DNA from: Sporosarcina cyprini
GTDB lineage: Bacteria > Bacillota > Bacilli > Bacillales_A > Planococcaceae
Length of the DNA stretch: 64,000 nucleotides
Reading direction: 5' to 3'
Assembly (NCBI RefSeq): GCF_022048975.1
Contig: NZ_JAKMHX010000029.1
Coordinates: forward strand, 1-64,000
Shown: positions 8,468 to 20,653 of the stretch, one piece after another
Position numbering within the stretch: position 1 is the first letter of the stretch
Layout: every line of letters starts with the position of its first letter
The notes under the pieces: model-generated
What the model saw: the letters and a program-made list of their open reading frames with translations, nothing else
The model's database searches: none
Told to the model about the DNA's origin: nothing
Position numbers and translations under genes: made by a program

Positions 8468-8496
8468 ATCATACAATGTTTCTGCAGCAATTTCAA
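8468..8496 (-). promoter_or_regulatory. Sigma-A-type promoter for ssrA
   Basis: On the minus strand TTGAAA (8491-8496), a 17-base spacer, then TATGAT (8468-8473). It lies between smpB and the tmRNA 5' end and would give a leader of about 105 nt that must be removed by 5' processing. Confidence 0.65.
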
Positions 8497-8512
8497 TGGA
8501 AAACGCTTCCGC

Positions 8513-8980
8513 TTAGTATTGCTGCTTCGCTTTGAAGGCGCGTTCCATTTCGCGTTTTGCTTCTTTTTTCTTCAGGTCGTCCCGTTTGTCGTAGAGCTTT
8601 TTCCCTTTCCCGATGCCGATCAGGACTTTGGCGAAGCCGTCCTTCAAGTACATTTTGAGCGGGACGATGGCGACGCCCTGTTCTTTGATTTGGCCAACGA
8701 GCGTACTGATCTGCTTGCGATGCAATAGCAGCTTGCGGGAACGGATTGGGTCGTGGTTGTACCGGTTCCCTTGCTCGTACGGGCTAATATGCATATTGGA
8801 GATCCATGCTTCGTTGTTGCGAATGAGGACAAACGCGTCGCGAAGCTGGACCTTTCCGTTACGGACTGATTTAATTTCTGTCCCTTGGAGGACGATGCCC
8901 GCTTCGATTGTTTCTTCGATTGCGAAGTCATGGTTTGCTTTTTTATTGACCGCAATGACTTTTCCTTGGCCTTTTCCCAT
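8513..8980 (-). CDS. smpB: SsrA-binding protein SmpB
   Basis: A 155-aa oligonucleotide-binding-fold protein that escorts tmRNA to stalled ribosomes during trans-translation. Characteristic segments are visible: [37 protein letters not shown] and the basic C-terminal tail ([17 protein letters not shown]) that reads the empty mRNA channel. ATG 8980 is preferred: AGAGGGG sits 8 bases upstream, and the upstream in-frame GTG overlaps the site. It is followed by ssrA and preceded by rnr, so all three ribosome-rescue components are together. Confidence 0.97.
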   Translation of the reverse strand: MGKGQGKVIAVNKKANHDFAIEETIEAGIVLQGTEIKSVRNGKVQLRDAFVLIRNNEAWISNMHISPYEQGNRYNHDPIRSRKLLLHRKQISTLVGQIKEQGVAIVPLKMYLKDGFAKVLIGIGKGKKLYDKRDDLKKKEAKREMERAFKAKQQY

Positions 8981-9025
8981 TGTCAACACCCCTCTAAAGC
9001 AGCCGGAGGGGATTGCCGCTCCGGC

Positions 9026-11368
9026 CTATTTTCTCTTTCTTGGACGTTTCTTTGTTTTCTTGGCGACGCCCTCATAGAATTTCTTCTTTTGGCTCGGTCC
9101 GCCCTGTTTTTTGCCTGGTGACGATTTGTCGCTTCGCTTTCCTTCCCCGCGTTTGCCGCCTTCCGATCCTCCTTGCTTTTTCGCATGGATGACTTTCGGC
9201 GTTTCCTTACGTGTCCGGTGGAATGATTGCTTCATGCCGGCGATTTCAAAGTCGATCGCGGATTCTTCCGGTTTGACGGATACGACGCGGATCGTCACTT
9301 CGTCCCCGATGCGGAATTGCTTGCCTGTATGGCCACCGATCATCATCATTTGGCGGTCATCGAATCGGTAGTAATCGTCTGTCATGTAGCTCACATGGAC
9401 GAGTCCTTCCACCGTGTTTTCCAGCTCGACGAACATGCCGAAATTCGTAATGGACGAGATGACGCCGTCGAATTCCTCACCGATTTTATCGAGCATGTAC
9501 TGTGCCTTCTTCAATGCGTCTGTATCGCGTTCTGCATCAACTGCACGTCTTTCCCTGTCGGATGTATGCTGGGCGATTTCAGGCAGTGCAGCGTTCCAGT
9601 GGGCAATCGTTTCGGACGACAGGTCCTTCTCGATCAAGTACGTGCGGATCAACCGGTGGACGATCAAGTCCGGATAACGGCGGATCGGTGATGTGAAGTG
9701 CGTATAGAAATCGGTCGACAAGCCGAAATGGCCGAGGCTTTCCTCGAAGTATTTCGCTTGTTGCATCGAACGAAGCAACATCGTCGAAATAACCGTCTCT
9801 TCCGGCAGGCCTTCGATCGATTCGATGATCTCCTGCAAGGCACGCGGGTGGACATGGTTTCCTGTCCCCTTCACGACAATACCGAAATTCGTCAGGAACT
9901 CAAAGAACCGCGCCAGTTTTTCCTCTTTCGGATTTTCGTGGATCCGGTAGATGAATGGCACATTCAGCCAGTGGAAGTGCTCCGCCACTGTTTCGTTTGC
10001 CGCGAGCATGAATTCCTCGATCAGCTGCTCGGAAACCGTCCGTTCACGCAGCACGATGTCCGTCGGCCAGCCCTCTTCATTGACAAGGACTTTCGATTCC
10101 TTAAAATCGAAGTCAATCGCGCCACGACCCATCCGCTTCTGGCGTAGGATGGCAGCGAGGTCGCCCATATCATTGAGCATCGGCACGATATGCTCATACT
10201 TTTTGAGCAGCTCTTCGTCCTTCTCCGCAATGATCTTATACACATCCGTATACGTCATCCGCTCTTTCGAATGGATGACACTTTCGAAAATTTCATGGTC
10301 GGTGATTTTTCCGCTTCCGTCAATCGTCATCCGGCACGACAATGTAAGACGGTCGACGCCAGGATTCAACGAACAGATGCCGTTCGACAGCTTATGAGGA
10401 AGCATCGGGATGACCCGGTCGGTCAAGTAGACACTCGTTCCGCGCTCATACGCTTCATCGTCCAGTGCCGTGTTCTCCCGCACATAATGGCTGACATCAG
10501 CGATATGGACGGACAGGACGTATGTGCCATCGTTGTTTTTCACGACGGAAACAGCATCATCCAAGTCTTTGGCATCCGCGCCGTCAATCGTAATGATCTG
10601 TTCGTCGCGCAAGTCACGGCGCTTGAACAAGTCTTTCTCCTGCACCGTGTCCGGAGTCGATTTAATCTCATCCATGACCTCTTGCGGGAATTCGATTTCA
10701 ATGCCATGTTTATAAATGATCGATAAAATATCGACGCCCGGGTCGTTTTTATGCCCGAGAATTTGCACGACCATGCCCGTTGCCGATTTCAGTTCACTTG
10801 GCCATTCTGTAATCTCAACGACCACTTTATGGCCTTCCACTGCATTCAGGCTATGGCCTTTCGCGATGAAAATGTCCATCGGCAGCCGTTTGTCGTCCGG
10901 AATGACGAAACCGAAGCCGCGATTGTCCTGATATGTCCCAACGACTTTAGTCGTCTTCCGTTCCGCGATGCGGATGATCGTTCCTTCGCGGCGGTCGCCC
11001 ATGGAGCTGTTCGCAATACGTACGAGTACGATATCGCCATTCATTGCGCCGTTCACTTCTGTCGGCGGAATGAAAATATCATCCATGCCTTCCGTTTCCG
11101 GGGTCACAAATCCGAAGCCTTTCGCATGGCCGATAAATTTGCCGCGCACGAGATTCATGCGCTCCGGCACGCCGTATCGGTTTGTCCGTGATCTGACGAT
11201 GTCGCCCTTCTGCTCGAGATGGACAAGCATCTTAACCAGTTCCTTGAATTCCGCCGCCCCTTCGATTCCTAATGATTCCTGAATCTCCTGGACCGTAAGC
11301 GGTTTATACGATTCCTCTTTCATGAATGCCAAGAGACGTTCTCTTAATTGCTCATCAAAAAATTCCAA
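9026..11368 (-). CDS. rnr: Ribonuclease R
   Basis: A 780-aa processive 3'-5' exoribonuclease that degrades structured RNA and works with tmRNA-SmpB on stalled messages. The order is an N-terminal winged-helix region (about 1-70), two cold-shock-like domains (about 75-220), an RNB catalytic domain with the acidic cluster [14 protein letters not shown], an S1 domain (about 635-715, [28 protein letters not shown]) shown here by its start [12 protein letters not shown], and a long Lys/Arg/Gly-rich tail. Start is TTG 11368 after GGAGG. The length is typical of the family. Confidence 0.97.
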   Translation of the reverse strand: MEFFDEQLRERLLAFMKEESYKPLTVQEIQESLGIEGAAEFKELVKMLVHLEQKGDIVRSRTNRYGVPERMNLVRGKFIGHAKGFGFVTPETEGMDDIFIPPTEVNGAMNGDIVLVRIANSSMGDRREGTIIRIAERKTTKVVGTYQDNRGFGFVIPDDKRLPMDIFIAKGHSLNAVEGHKVVVEITEWPSELKSATGMVVQILGHKNDPGVDILSIIYKHGIEIEFPQEVMDEIKSTPDTVQEKDLFKRRDLRDEQIITIDGADAKDLDDAVSVVKNNDGTYVLSVHIADVSHYVRENTALDDEAYERGTSVYLTDRVIPMLPHKLSNGICSLNPGVDRLTLSCRMTIDGSGKITDHEIFESVIHSKERMTYTDVYKIIAEKDEELLKKYEHIVPMLNDMGDLAAILRQKRMGRGAIDFDFKESKVLVNEEGWPTDIVLRERTVSEQLIEEFMLAANETVAEHFHWLNVPFIYRIHENPKEEKLARFFEFLTNFGIVVKGTGNHVHPRALQEIIESIEGLPEETVISTMLLRSMQQAKYFEESLGHFGLSTDFYTHFTSPIRRYPDLIVHRLIRTYLIEKDLSSETIAHWNAALPEIAQHTSDRERRAVDAERDTDALKKAQYMLDKIGEEFDGVISSITNFGMFVELENTVEGLVHVSYMTDDYYRFDDRQMMMIGGHTGKQFRIGDEVTIRVVSVKPEESAIDFEIAGMKQSFHRTRKETPKVIHAKKQGGSEGGKRGEGKRSDKSSPGKKQGGPSQKKKFYEGVAKKTKKRPRKRK

Positions 11369-11417
11369 TGATAAAGTCCCCTCCTTCTATCTACAACATG
11401 TTCATCTAGTTACAGTT

Positions 11418-12164
11418 TCACACGTTCCAATCCAATGATTCAAGAAATTGAAATACATCTTCATGGAGTTGTTCCTTTTCCGGCCCTAATGTAATGACGT
11501 GGCCGGAGTTTTCATACCATTTGATTTGCTTATCGAGCGATTCGGTGTTGTCGTAAATGACGTTGGCCGAATCGGGATCAATGACTTCATCCTGCGTCGC
11601 CTGGACGACAAATAACGGCGCATACACATGGTCGAGTTTATCTCTGACATCATATACAAGGGCCCGTAAGTCTGCCAAAGACGGCATCGTTTTTCCGCGA
11701 AGAGCATCCACTTCCTCTTCGATGACGGACTCCTCTTTTCCTTCGTACTTCTTATAGTCTTTCGCGTATTTCAACACGCCTTCAAACATCGTGTCCGTCG
11801 TCTTCATCGACATTGGCGCACACATTGTCACAATACCCTTTACCGGATAATTCATTCCTACGTTCAATGAAAACACGCCGCCCAGCGACAAGCCGGCGAC
11901 TGCGATTTCCTCATAGCCTGCCTCACGCAGCTGATTATATCCTGCTTCGACATCGGCCCACCACTGGTCCGGTCCCGTCTCGATCAATTCTTCCGGCGGA
12001 ACGCCATGACCGCGGTAATGCGGCGCAAGTGATGTATAGCCTTTCTTCTCCAGAAAACGGCCGAGCATCCGGACATCAGCTGATGTACCGGTAAATCCGT
12101 GCAGCAAGAGGACAGCACGCTTCCCCTTTTCAAAGAAAAACGGTTTCGGTTGAGCAATTCTCAA
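11418..12164 (-). CDS. est: Carboxylesterase (Est30/YvaK type)
   Basis: An alpha/beta-hydrolase that cleaves short-chain carboxylic esters in the cytoplasm. The nucleophile elbow GLSLGG, the acid in [12 protein letters not shown] and the histidine in [12 protein letters not shown] form the triad, and HGFTG supplies the oxyanion hole. The start is placed at TTG 12164, where GGAAGG lies 9 bases upstream and the product begins like Est30 ([20 protein letters not shown]). The ATG at 12173 touches the Shine-Dalgarno sequence and is less likely. It lies between secG and rnr, the order seen in B. subtilis. Confidence 0.93.
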   Translation of the reverse strand: MRIAQPKPFFFEKGKRAVLLLHGFTGTSADVRMLGRFLEKKGYTSLAPHYRGHGVPPEELIETGPDQWWADVEAGYNQLREAGYEEIAVAGLSLGGVFSLNVGMNYPVKGIVTMCAPMSMKTTDTMFEGVLKYAKDYKKYEGKEESVIEEEVDALRGKTMPSLADLRALVYDVRDKLDHVYAPLFVVQATQDEVIDPDSANVIYDNTESLDKQIKWYENSGHVITLGPEKEQLHEDVFQFLESLDWNV

Positions 12165-12264
12165 ATCAATCATCCTTCCAAAACGTTTAGATGTAAATGG
12201 TCACCTATATGTATCATGCGCTCCTTCTCTTATCCTATTCTTCCCAATGAAAGAGAAAAGAAAA

Positions 12265-12292
12265 CGCCTGACCCTACTTGGAAGGTCAGGCG
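12265..12292 (-). terminator. Terminator downstream of secG
   Basis: CGCCTGACC pairs with GGTCAGGCG, with TTTTCTTTTC following on the minus strand. It separates secG from est. Confidence 0.8.
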
Positions 12293-12319
12293 CTGAGCAA
12301 GTCTGCTTACAATATGTTG

Positions 12320-12547
12320 TTAAAATTTAACGATCGCAATTGCTAAAATAAAAAACAGAATGGACAATACAATCGTCACCCGTTGGAGGACGAGGTCCAA
12401 TCCACGCGCCTTTTGTTTTCCAAAAAGTTGTTCAGCACCACCGGAGATGGCTCCTGACAGGCCTGCACTTTTTCCGGATTGCAATAAGACTACTACGATT
12501 AAAGCGATTGAGACAATTAAAAGCAACGTCATTAACAAAGCATGCAC
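12320..12547 (-). CDS. secG: Protein translocase subunit SecG
   Basis: A 75-aa inner-membrane subunit of SecYEG. Two hydrophobic helices (about residues 3-22 and 55-74) flank the conserved Gly/Ser-rich loop [20 protein letters not shown]. Start is GTG 12547, with AGGAGGTG 8 bases upstream, giving the usual family length. Confidence 0.95.
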   Translation of the reverse strand: MHALLMTLLLIVSIALIVVVLLQSGKSAGLSGAISGGAEQLFGKQKARGLDLVLQRVTIVLSILFFILAIAIVKF

Positions 12548-12586
12548 TTTGTTCCCACCTCCTGCATAGTACATCACGACATTTCT

Positions 12587-12615
12587 ATTCTATCAAACAT
12601 TGCCAAACGTGACAA
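12587..12615 (-). promoter_or_regulatory. Sigma-A-type promoter for secG
   Basis: Minus strand TTGTCA (12610-12615), 17-base spacer, TAGAAT (12587-12592), about 40 bp before the secG start. Confidence 0.6.
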
Positions 12616-12677
12616 CAACATTTGTCAATTCCGTCTGATTATGCAGAAATGTCGTGAAGAGGTTCCTGCTCGGTCTA

Positions 12678-15509
<2,832 letters not shown>

Positions 15510-15517
<8 letters not shown>

Positions 15518-16268
15518 GGACGCCCGCCTCCACCAATTTCAGGAAGGATGCCGGATCTAGGCTCGCACCGCCTACGAGTGCGCCGTCGATATGCTCCTTG
15601 GACAGAAGCTCAACGATATTTTCAGGTTTCACGCTGCCGCCGTATTGGATACGGATGCTGTCTGCGATCTCCTGGTCGTACAATGCTGCGATGGCGGAAC
15701 GGATTTCTTTACATACTTCATTCGCATCATCAGCCGTCGCTGTTTTCCCTGTGCCGATCGCCCAAATCGGTTCGTATGCGATAACGGCGTTGATTGCGTC
15801 TGTTCCTTCGATGTTTTGGAATGCCTTTTTCACTTGGTCAGAAACGCGGCTGACCGTCTCGCCTGCTTCACGCTCTTCCAATGTTTCACCGACACAGACG
15901 ATTGGTGTCAATTGATGGGCAAAAGCAGCTTTCACTTTCGCATTAACCGACTCATCTGTTTCATTGAAATATTGCCGGCGTTCGGAGTGACCTAAAATGA
16001 CATACCCGACGCCAAGGTCTGCAAGCATGGCCGGGCTTACTTCGCCCGTGAACGCGCCTTCTTCCTTGTCGTGCATCGTTTGGGCTCCGATGGAGAGAGG
16101 GGTGCCCTTCGTCATTTGGACGAGCTCAGCCAAATAGAGTGCCGGCGAGCAAATGACCGCATCGACATCCGAAGCGGGCAGCTTGCCTTTTACTTCGTCG
16201 ACAAAGGTTTTTGCTTCCCCCATCGTCTTATACATTTTCCAGTTTCCTGCAATGATCGGTTTCCGCAC
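15510..16268 (-). CDS. tpiA: Triosephosphate isomerase
   Basis: A 252-aa TIM barrel that interconverts dihydroxyacetone phosphate and glyceraldehyde 3-phosphate. GNWKMYKT holds the substrate lysine, [10 protein letters not shown] the catalytic His, [12 protein letters not shown] the catalytic Glu with loop 6, and [17 protein letters not shown] the phosphate site. GTG 16268 is selected because AGGAG lies 8 bases upstream; GTG 16286 has no good site. Confidence 0.97.
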
Positions 16269-16282
16269 TTCGATCTCTCCTC

Positions 16283-17464
16283 TCACTTATCGTTTAAAGC
16301 AGATACGCCCGGAAGTTCCTTGCCTTCCATGAATTCAAGGGATGCGCCGCCGCCTGTAGAAATGTGATCCATTTGATCTGCGACATTGAACTTCTCAACA
16401 GCTGCTGCAGAGTCGCCGCCGCCGATAACGGTATACGCTTCCGTGCGGGCCATTGCTTCAGCCACTTGTTTCGTCCCTTGCGAGAATGGCTCCATTTCAA
16501 ACACGCCCATCGGCCCGTTCCAAATAACCAATTTCGATTGTTCGATTACTTTTGCATAAAGTGCTGCTGTTTCAGGCCCGATATCGAGACCCATCCAGCC
16601 GGCAGGAATTGCATCGATTTTCACTGTTTGTACGTTGGCAGTCGCAGAGAATTCATCCGCAATGACCGCGTCGATCGGCAAGTACAAGTTGACGCCTTTG
16701 TCTTTTGCTTTTTGAATGAATGAGGCTGCCAGTTCAATTTTATCTTCTTCCAAAAGCGAGTTGCCTGTGTCGTACCCTTGCGCTTTTGAGAATGTATAGG
16801 AGAGTCCGCCGCCAATTAATAAATTATCGACTTTATCAAGCAGGTGGTCGATGACTCCGATTTTGTCCTTTACTTTCGCTCCGCCAATAATTGCGGTAAA
16901 CGGACGGTCCGGGTCGGATAAAGCTTTTCCAAGCACGTCCAATTCTTTTTCCAGAAGCAATCCGGAAACCGCAGGCAAATAGTCTGCGATGCCTGCTGTC
17001 GATGCATGTGCACGGTGTGCAGCGCCAAACGCATCGTTGACGAACAAGTCCGCAAGCGCAGCAAATTGTTTTGCGAGTTCAGGATCGTTCTTTTCCTCAC
17101 CTGAATGGAAACGGACATTTTCAAGCAATAGGATGTCTCCGTCCTGCATGGAAGCGATTGCTTCTTCGACAGCTGATCCGATCGATTCATCCAGCTTCTT
17201 TACCGGTTTCCCGATCAATTGGGATAGTCGTTCCCCTGCCGCTGTTAGTCTGAATTCCTCTTTCACTTCGCCTTTCGGGCGGCCGAGGTGGCTTGCTAAA
17301 ATGACTTTGGCCCCTTGGCTGGTCAAATATTCGATCGTCGGGATAGCAGCGCGGATTCTCGTATCATCCGTAACGGCTCCATCCTCCATCGGCACATTAA
17401 AATCAACCCGGCAAAAAACTCGTTTGCCACCTAGTTCTATATCTTTCATCGTCTGTTTGGACAT
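16283..17464 (-). CDS. pgk: Phosphoglycerate kinase
   Basis: A 393-aa two-domain kinase that makes ATP from 1,3-bisphosphoglycerate. It has the signature RVDFNVPM, the substrate arginines in HLGRPKG and [12 protein letters not shown], and the nucleotide site [12 protein letters not shown] plus the C-terminal [10 protein letters not shown]. Two adjacent ATGs (17467, 17464) are possible; family alignment favours MSKQTMKDI. It is first in its own transcript after the terminator that follows gapA. Confidence 0.97.
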   Translation of the reverse strand: MSKQTMKDIELGGKRVFCRVDFNVPMEDGAVTDDTRIRAAIPTIEYLTSQGAKVILASHLGRPKGEVKEEFRLTAAGERLSQLIGKPVKKLDESIGSAVEEAIASMQDGDILLLENVRFHSGEEKNDPELAKQFAALADLFVNDAFGAAHRAHASTAGIADYLPAVSGLLLEKELDVLGKALSDPDRPFTAIIGGAKVKDKIGVIDHLLDKVDNLLIGGGLSYTFSKAQGYDTGNSLLEEDKIELAASFIQKAKDKGVNLYLPIDAVIADEFSATANVQTVKIDAIPAGWMGLDIGPETAALYAKVIEQSKLVIWNGPMGVFEMEPFSQGTKQVAEAMARTEAYTVIGGGDSAAAVEKFNVADQMDHISTGGGASLEFMEGKELPGVSALNDK

Positions 17465-17602
17465 CATGAAAAATAGCACACCTCCGTATGTAATGTAACT
17501 TCCTTTTGAGGGGAATCCCCATCAACTTCTTTCCGACTAATCATACCATATCCCAACATCTGCTACCGCAGAAAATAACCCGGTATCGGATGGTAGAAAA
17601 AA

Positions 17603-17628
17603 AGAGGAACGGGCTGATCCGTTCCTCT
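17603..17628 (-). terminator. Terminator between gapA and pgk
   Basis: AGAGGAACG pairs with CGTTCCTCT around an 8-base loop, with seven T after the stem on the minus strand. It would separate cggR-gapA from pgk-tpiA-gpmI-eno or allow only partial read-through. Confidence 0.85.
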
Positions 17629-17675
17629 ACCCAACTACATTATAAGACGTAGGTTGTTTGTTGGCTATGATTTGA

Positions 17676-18683
17676 TTATAACCCTTGTTGCTGCATGTAT
17701 AATGCCAAGTCGATGCAGCGTGCAGAGTATCCTGATTCATTGTCGTACCAAGAGATGACTTTCACCATATTGCCGTCAAGCACCATTGTGGACAGGCCGT
17801 CTACAGTGGAAGATGCTGTGTTGCCGTTATAGTCGCGGGACACGAGCGGGATTTCATTGTAGTACAAGAAACCTTTTAATTCATTCTCAGACGCGTTTTT
17901 CAAAGCTGCATTTACGTCTTCGACTGTCACTTCCTTGCCGACTTCTGCAACGAAATCAACGAGCGATACGTTCGGTGTTGGAACACGAACTGCCATGCCA
18001 TCCAACTTCCCTTTCAATTCAGGGATTACCTTTGTAACGGCAGATGCTGCGCCAGTTGTCGTTGGAATCATGGATTCCGCAGCAGCGCGCGCACGGCGGT
18101 AATCGTCATGCGGCAAGTCCAGGATACGCTGGTCATTTGTGTATGAGTGAACTGTTGTCATCATGCCGCGTTTTATGCCAAACTCGTCGTTAAGCACTTT
18201 GACGACAGGTGCCAGGCAGTTTGTCGTACAAGAAGCGTTCGATACGATATGGTCGGAACCTGCATCATAATCCTTGTGGTTGACGCCCATAACCAATGTT
18301 TTGATATCGCCTTTTGCTGGAGCTGACAGAATTACTTTTTTCGCTCCTGCATCGATATGCTTTTGAAGTCCTTTTTGGTCGCGGAAGACGCCTGTTGATT
18401 CAATGACGACATCAACCTCAAGCTCTTTCCAAGGCAACGCCGCAGGATCTTTTTCAGCATAGACGCGAATCTTTTTGCCGTTGACGACAAGATGATTTTC
18501 ATCCGATCCGACTTCCGCATCAAAGATTCCATGCACCGAGTCATACTTGAGCAAATGCGCCAGCATCGCTGCGTCCGTCAAATCGTTGACCGCGACGATT
18601 TCAATATCGTCATGCGCCATTGCTTCCCGAAATACCACTCTGCCAATTCGTCCAAATCCGTTAATCGCCATTTTCAATGTCAT
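17676..18683 (-). CDS. gapA: Glyceraldehyde-3-phosphate dehydrogenase, glycolytic
   Basis: A 335-aa NAD-dependent enzyme. It has the Rossmann motif INGFGRIGR, an Asp in VNDLTD consistent with NAD preference, the catalytic Cys in SNASCTTNCLAP, and conserved WYDNESGYS near the C-terminus. ATG 18683 has GGAGG 8 bases upstream. It is directly behind its repressor gene cggR, the arrangement of the B. subtilis glycolytic operon. Confidence 0.97.
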   Translation of the reverse strand: MTLKMAINGFGRIGRVVFREAMAHDDIEIVAVNDLTDAAMLAHLLKYDSVHGIFDAEVGSDENHLVVNGKKIRVYAEKDPAALPWKELEVDVVIESTGVFRDQKGLQKHIDAGAKKVILSAPAKGDIKTLVMGVNHKDYDAGSDHIVSNASCTTNCLAPVVKVLNDEFGIKRGMMTTVHSYTNDQRILDLPHDDYRRARAAAESMIPTTTGAASAVTKVIPELKGKLDGMAVRVPTPNVSLVDFVAEVGKEVTVEDVNAALKNASENELKGFLYYNEIPLVSRDYNGNTASSTVDGLSTMVLDGNMVKVISWYDNESGYSARCIDLALYMQQQGL

Positions 18684-18702
18684 GTGAATGACCTCCATCT
18701 AT

Positions 18703-19743
18703 TTAAGTATTTTTACGTAGTATCCGTTGCATTTCAGCGGCTGCCCCTTCATCGGTCACTAAGATCGTTTGCCGAGGCGCGCTAGCCATATAGGCGAGTA
18801 TCGCGGCTGCTTTGCTTGCACCGCCTGCCACTGCAATTAATAGCGGGACATGTTCCAACTGTTCGGTCTTTATGCCAACCGTCCGCAGTCGATAGACAAC
18901 GTTTCCGTTTTCATCGAAATAATAACCAAATGCCTCTCCAAGAGCTTTCCCCTGTTCCAGCAATTCCAATTCCTCATCCGATGAATTCCGTATCGCTGCC
19001 ATCTTTTTTGCATCGCCAATCCCATGCAGGACGCAATCCGTCTTCTCATACAGCGCCATCATCTCAAGCGCGGCAGGTTCTTTCCGGAACACCTCATGCG
19101 CTTCTTCGCTTAGCGTTTCGGGGTAATAGAACGTGCTGTACGTTGCACCGCAAGCTTGGGCAAATAATGCCGAGATGACATTCGCCTGCAAGCCGATATC
19201 CTCCCCGACGCCGCCTCTTGCTGCAATAAACCGCAACCGTTCAGCTTCCGGGAATTTCCCGATAAAAGGGGGGATCGCCGCAACCGAACTGCCGCCCGTC
19301 ACCGCCACAATTTGACCGTCTCCGATCAACGTAACAAATTGCTCCGCCGCCTCTTTGCCAATGACGGCTTTGACAGAAGACGTCACATCAGAGTCGCCAG
19401 GGACAACAATGACTTTCCGGATGCCGATCGTCTGCTCCAAATAGCGTGCAAGCGTATTACGGCCCGACCAATCATCCATACTAGTACGCAGCGACGACAG
19501 CATCTGCCTGCCTTCCTCTGTCACGCTGGCTCCTTCCTTCTCAATGCGGATCAAGCCCGCATCCCGAAGAGCCTCCAGCACATTACGCGCTTCCCGTTCC
19601 GACAGCTTCGCCACCTGGCCTAGCTGCCGCCTCCCGATCGGCCCGCTCATATCAATAAATTTTAATGCACTATATCGCTGTTGCATGAGATCCATCATTT
19701 CAGGCACAAGCTTCCGTTGCGCCTCGAGGAAATCCGAGTTCAA
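18703..19743 (-). CDS. cggR: Central glycolytic genes regulator CggR
   Basis: A 346-aa SorC/DeoR-family repressor. An N-terminal winged helix (about 20-80, GRRQLGQVAKLSEREARNVL) binds the operator, and a C-terminal sugar-phosphate domain contains VTGGSSVAAIPP and ARGGVGEDIG. In B. subtilis fructose-1,6-bisphosphate relieves repression of cggR-gapA. Start is TTG 19743 after GAGGGG. Its own promoter and operator lie just upstream. Confidence 0.95.
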   Translation of the reverse strand: MNSDFLEAQRKLVPEMMDLMQQRYSALKFIDMSGPIGRRQLGQVAKLSEREARNVLEALRDAGLIRIEKEGASVTEEGRQMLSSLRTSMDDWSGRNTLARYLEQTIGIRKVIVVPGDSDVTSSVKAVIGKEAAEQFVTLIGDGQIVAVTGGSSVAAIPPFIGKFPEAERLRFIAARGGVGEDIGLQANVISALFAQACGATYSTFYYPETLSEEAHEVFRKEPAALEMMALYEKTDCVLHGIGDAKKMAAIRNSSDEELELLEQGKALGEAFGYYFDENGNVVYRLRTVGIKTEQLEHVPLLIAVAGGASKAAAILAYMASAPRQTILVTDEGAAAEMQRILRKNT

Positions 19744-19764
19744 TGAAAGCCCCTCTTTTCTATG

Positions 19765-19799
19765 GACAAAAAATGTCCCACTTATTTATTTTTGTCCCA
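19765..19799 (-). promoter_or_regulatory. CggR operator
   Basis: Minus strand carries TGGGAC at 19794-19799 and 19775-19780, the second followed after six bases by TGTC. The known B. subtilis site is CGGGACN6TGTC repeated every 20 bp. Here the repeats are 19 bp apart and only the downstream copy keeps TGTC. It lies downstream of the promoter, so the bound repressor would block elongation or promoter escape. Confidence 0.75.
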
Positions 19800-19828
19800 C
19801 CTAAGATAAAAAAATAGATCTTGTATTT

Positions 19829-19857
19829 ATTGTATACCTATTCCTTTCATTTTTCAA
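19829..19857 (-). promoter_or_regulatory. Sigma-A-type promoter of cggR-gapA
   Basis: TTGAAA (19852-19857), 17-base spacer, TACAAT (19829-19834) on the minus strand. The -35 overlaps the last codons of the glutaredoxin-like gene. Confidence 0.75.
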
Positions 19858-20080
19858 ACAAATTTAATATGTCAATATAACCGATGGATCCGTACAGTAA
19901 AACCTCGCTATCTTTCTCGATTACCGGAATCATCAGCATGTATTTTTCGTGAGCTTCATCGTCCTCTTCAATATTGACCGTCGTCCACGTAAGCGGGACA
20001 TCTTCTTGCGCCAGCTTCATCATCGCTTCCGCGTCCTCGCATAAATGACAGCCTGGTCTTGTGTAAAAAGTGACTTGCAT
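19847..20080 (-). CDS. Glutaredoxin/thioredoxin-like protein
   Basis: A 77-aa thioredoxin-fold protein with CHLC near the N-terminus (YTRPGCHLCEDAEAMM) and the cis-proline MIPVIEKD, typical of the DUF836/glutaredoxin family. It probably acts as a thiol-disulfide oxidoreductase in the cytoplasm; its partner is unknown. ATG 20080 is preferred over the upstream GTG, which overlaps the GAGGGTG ribosome-binding site. Confidence 0.85.
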   Translation of the reverse strand: MQVTFYTRPGCHLCEDAEAMMKLAQEDVPLTWTTVNIEEDDEAHEKYMLMIPVIEKDSEVLLYGSIGYIDILNLFEK

Positions 20081-20172
20081 CGTTTCCACCCTCGTTCTTT
20101 GTTATGTATGGGTTGATTATAAGCGATGAGAGAGTGGGAGGACAAGTTGGGTGGGGGTGTGGTGGATGGTTT

Positions 20173-20264
20173 ATGCGCGGGTGGAGGACGAGTATGCTCG
20201 GGTACGGGTGTCGTATGCGCGGCTGGGGTTCGTTATGCGCGGGTACGGCTGCTTTATGCGCGCC
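20173..20264 (+). repeat. 21-bp periodic array 1 (five ATGCGCGG units)
   Basis: Units begin at 20173, 20194, 20215, 20235 and 20256: ATGCGCGG or ATGCTCGG followed by 12-13 variable bases. Spacing is 21, 21, 20, 21. Confidence 0.85.
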
Positions 20265-20406
20265 TGGCTTGTTGGTGGAGTTACTTGCTTCGCGGGATGA
20301 TAACTATGATTGATTTCTTACTTCGCTCTGAATGCACTTGACCATATAGAGGTTTGATTAGCAGAAACCACATGAATTATCATGTCCTTTATGTAGGGAG
20401 AGGTTT

Positions 20407-20520
20407 ATGCGCGGGTGTGCCTGCTGTATGCGCGGCTGGATGACGTGTATGCTCGGGTACGGGTGTCGTATGCGCGGCTGGGGGTTCTTTATGCGCGGGT
20501 ACGACTACTTTATGCGCGCC
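20407..20520 (+). repeat. 21-bp periodic array 2 (six ATGCGCGG units)
   Basis: Units begin at 20407, 20428, 20449, 20470, 20491 and 20512, exactly 21 bp apart. Together with the tail to about 20605 it is a diverged tandem duplicate of array 1 and its tail (to about 20342). Confidence 0.9.
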
Positions 20521-20653
20521 CGGCTTGTCGATAGTGACTTCTGCTTCGCGGGTTGGATTAACATGATTGGTTTTTCTTATTCCGCGCTGAATGCACTTGA
20601 CCATTAACAATAAAAAAACATCCAACCCACAAAGGATTGGATGCCTCATTTCA

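Larger units (their letters stand above)
20081..20653. other. Gene-free region with a duplicated 21-bp periodic array
   Basis: The stretch is GC-skewed and dominated by two arrays of an ATGCGCGG motif, each followed by a similar tail ending GAATGCACTTGACCAT. Open frames across it on both strands are low-complexity heptapeptide repeats without ribosome-binding sites, and I do not call them genes. Confidence 0.7.

Noticed and set aside
8495..8515. Possible cre (CcpA) site near the smpB stop
   Set aside because: The spacing around the central CG does not fit the consensus.
9227..10726. Long plus-strand frames opposite rnr
   Set aside because: They are antisense shadows of a strongly conserved RNase R gene and lack start signals.
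20173..20520. Possible CRISPR array
   Set aside because: The repeat unit is only 8 bp, the spacers are about 13 bp, there is no leader, and no cas genes are in the window.
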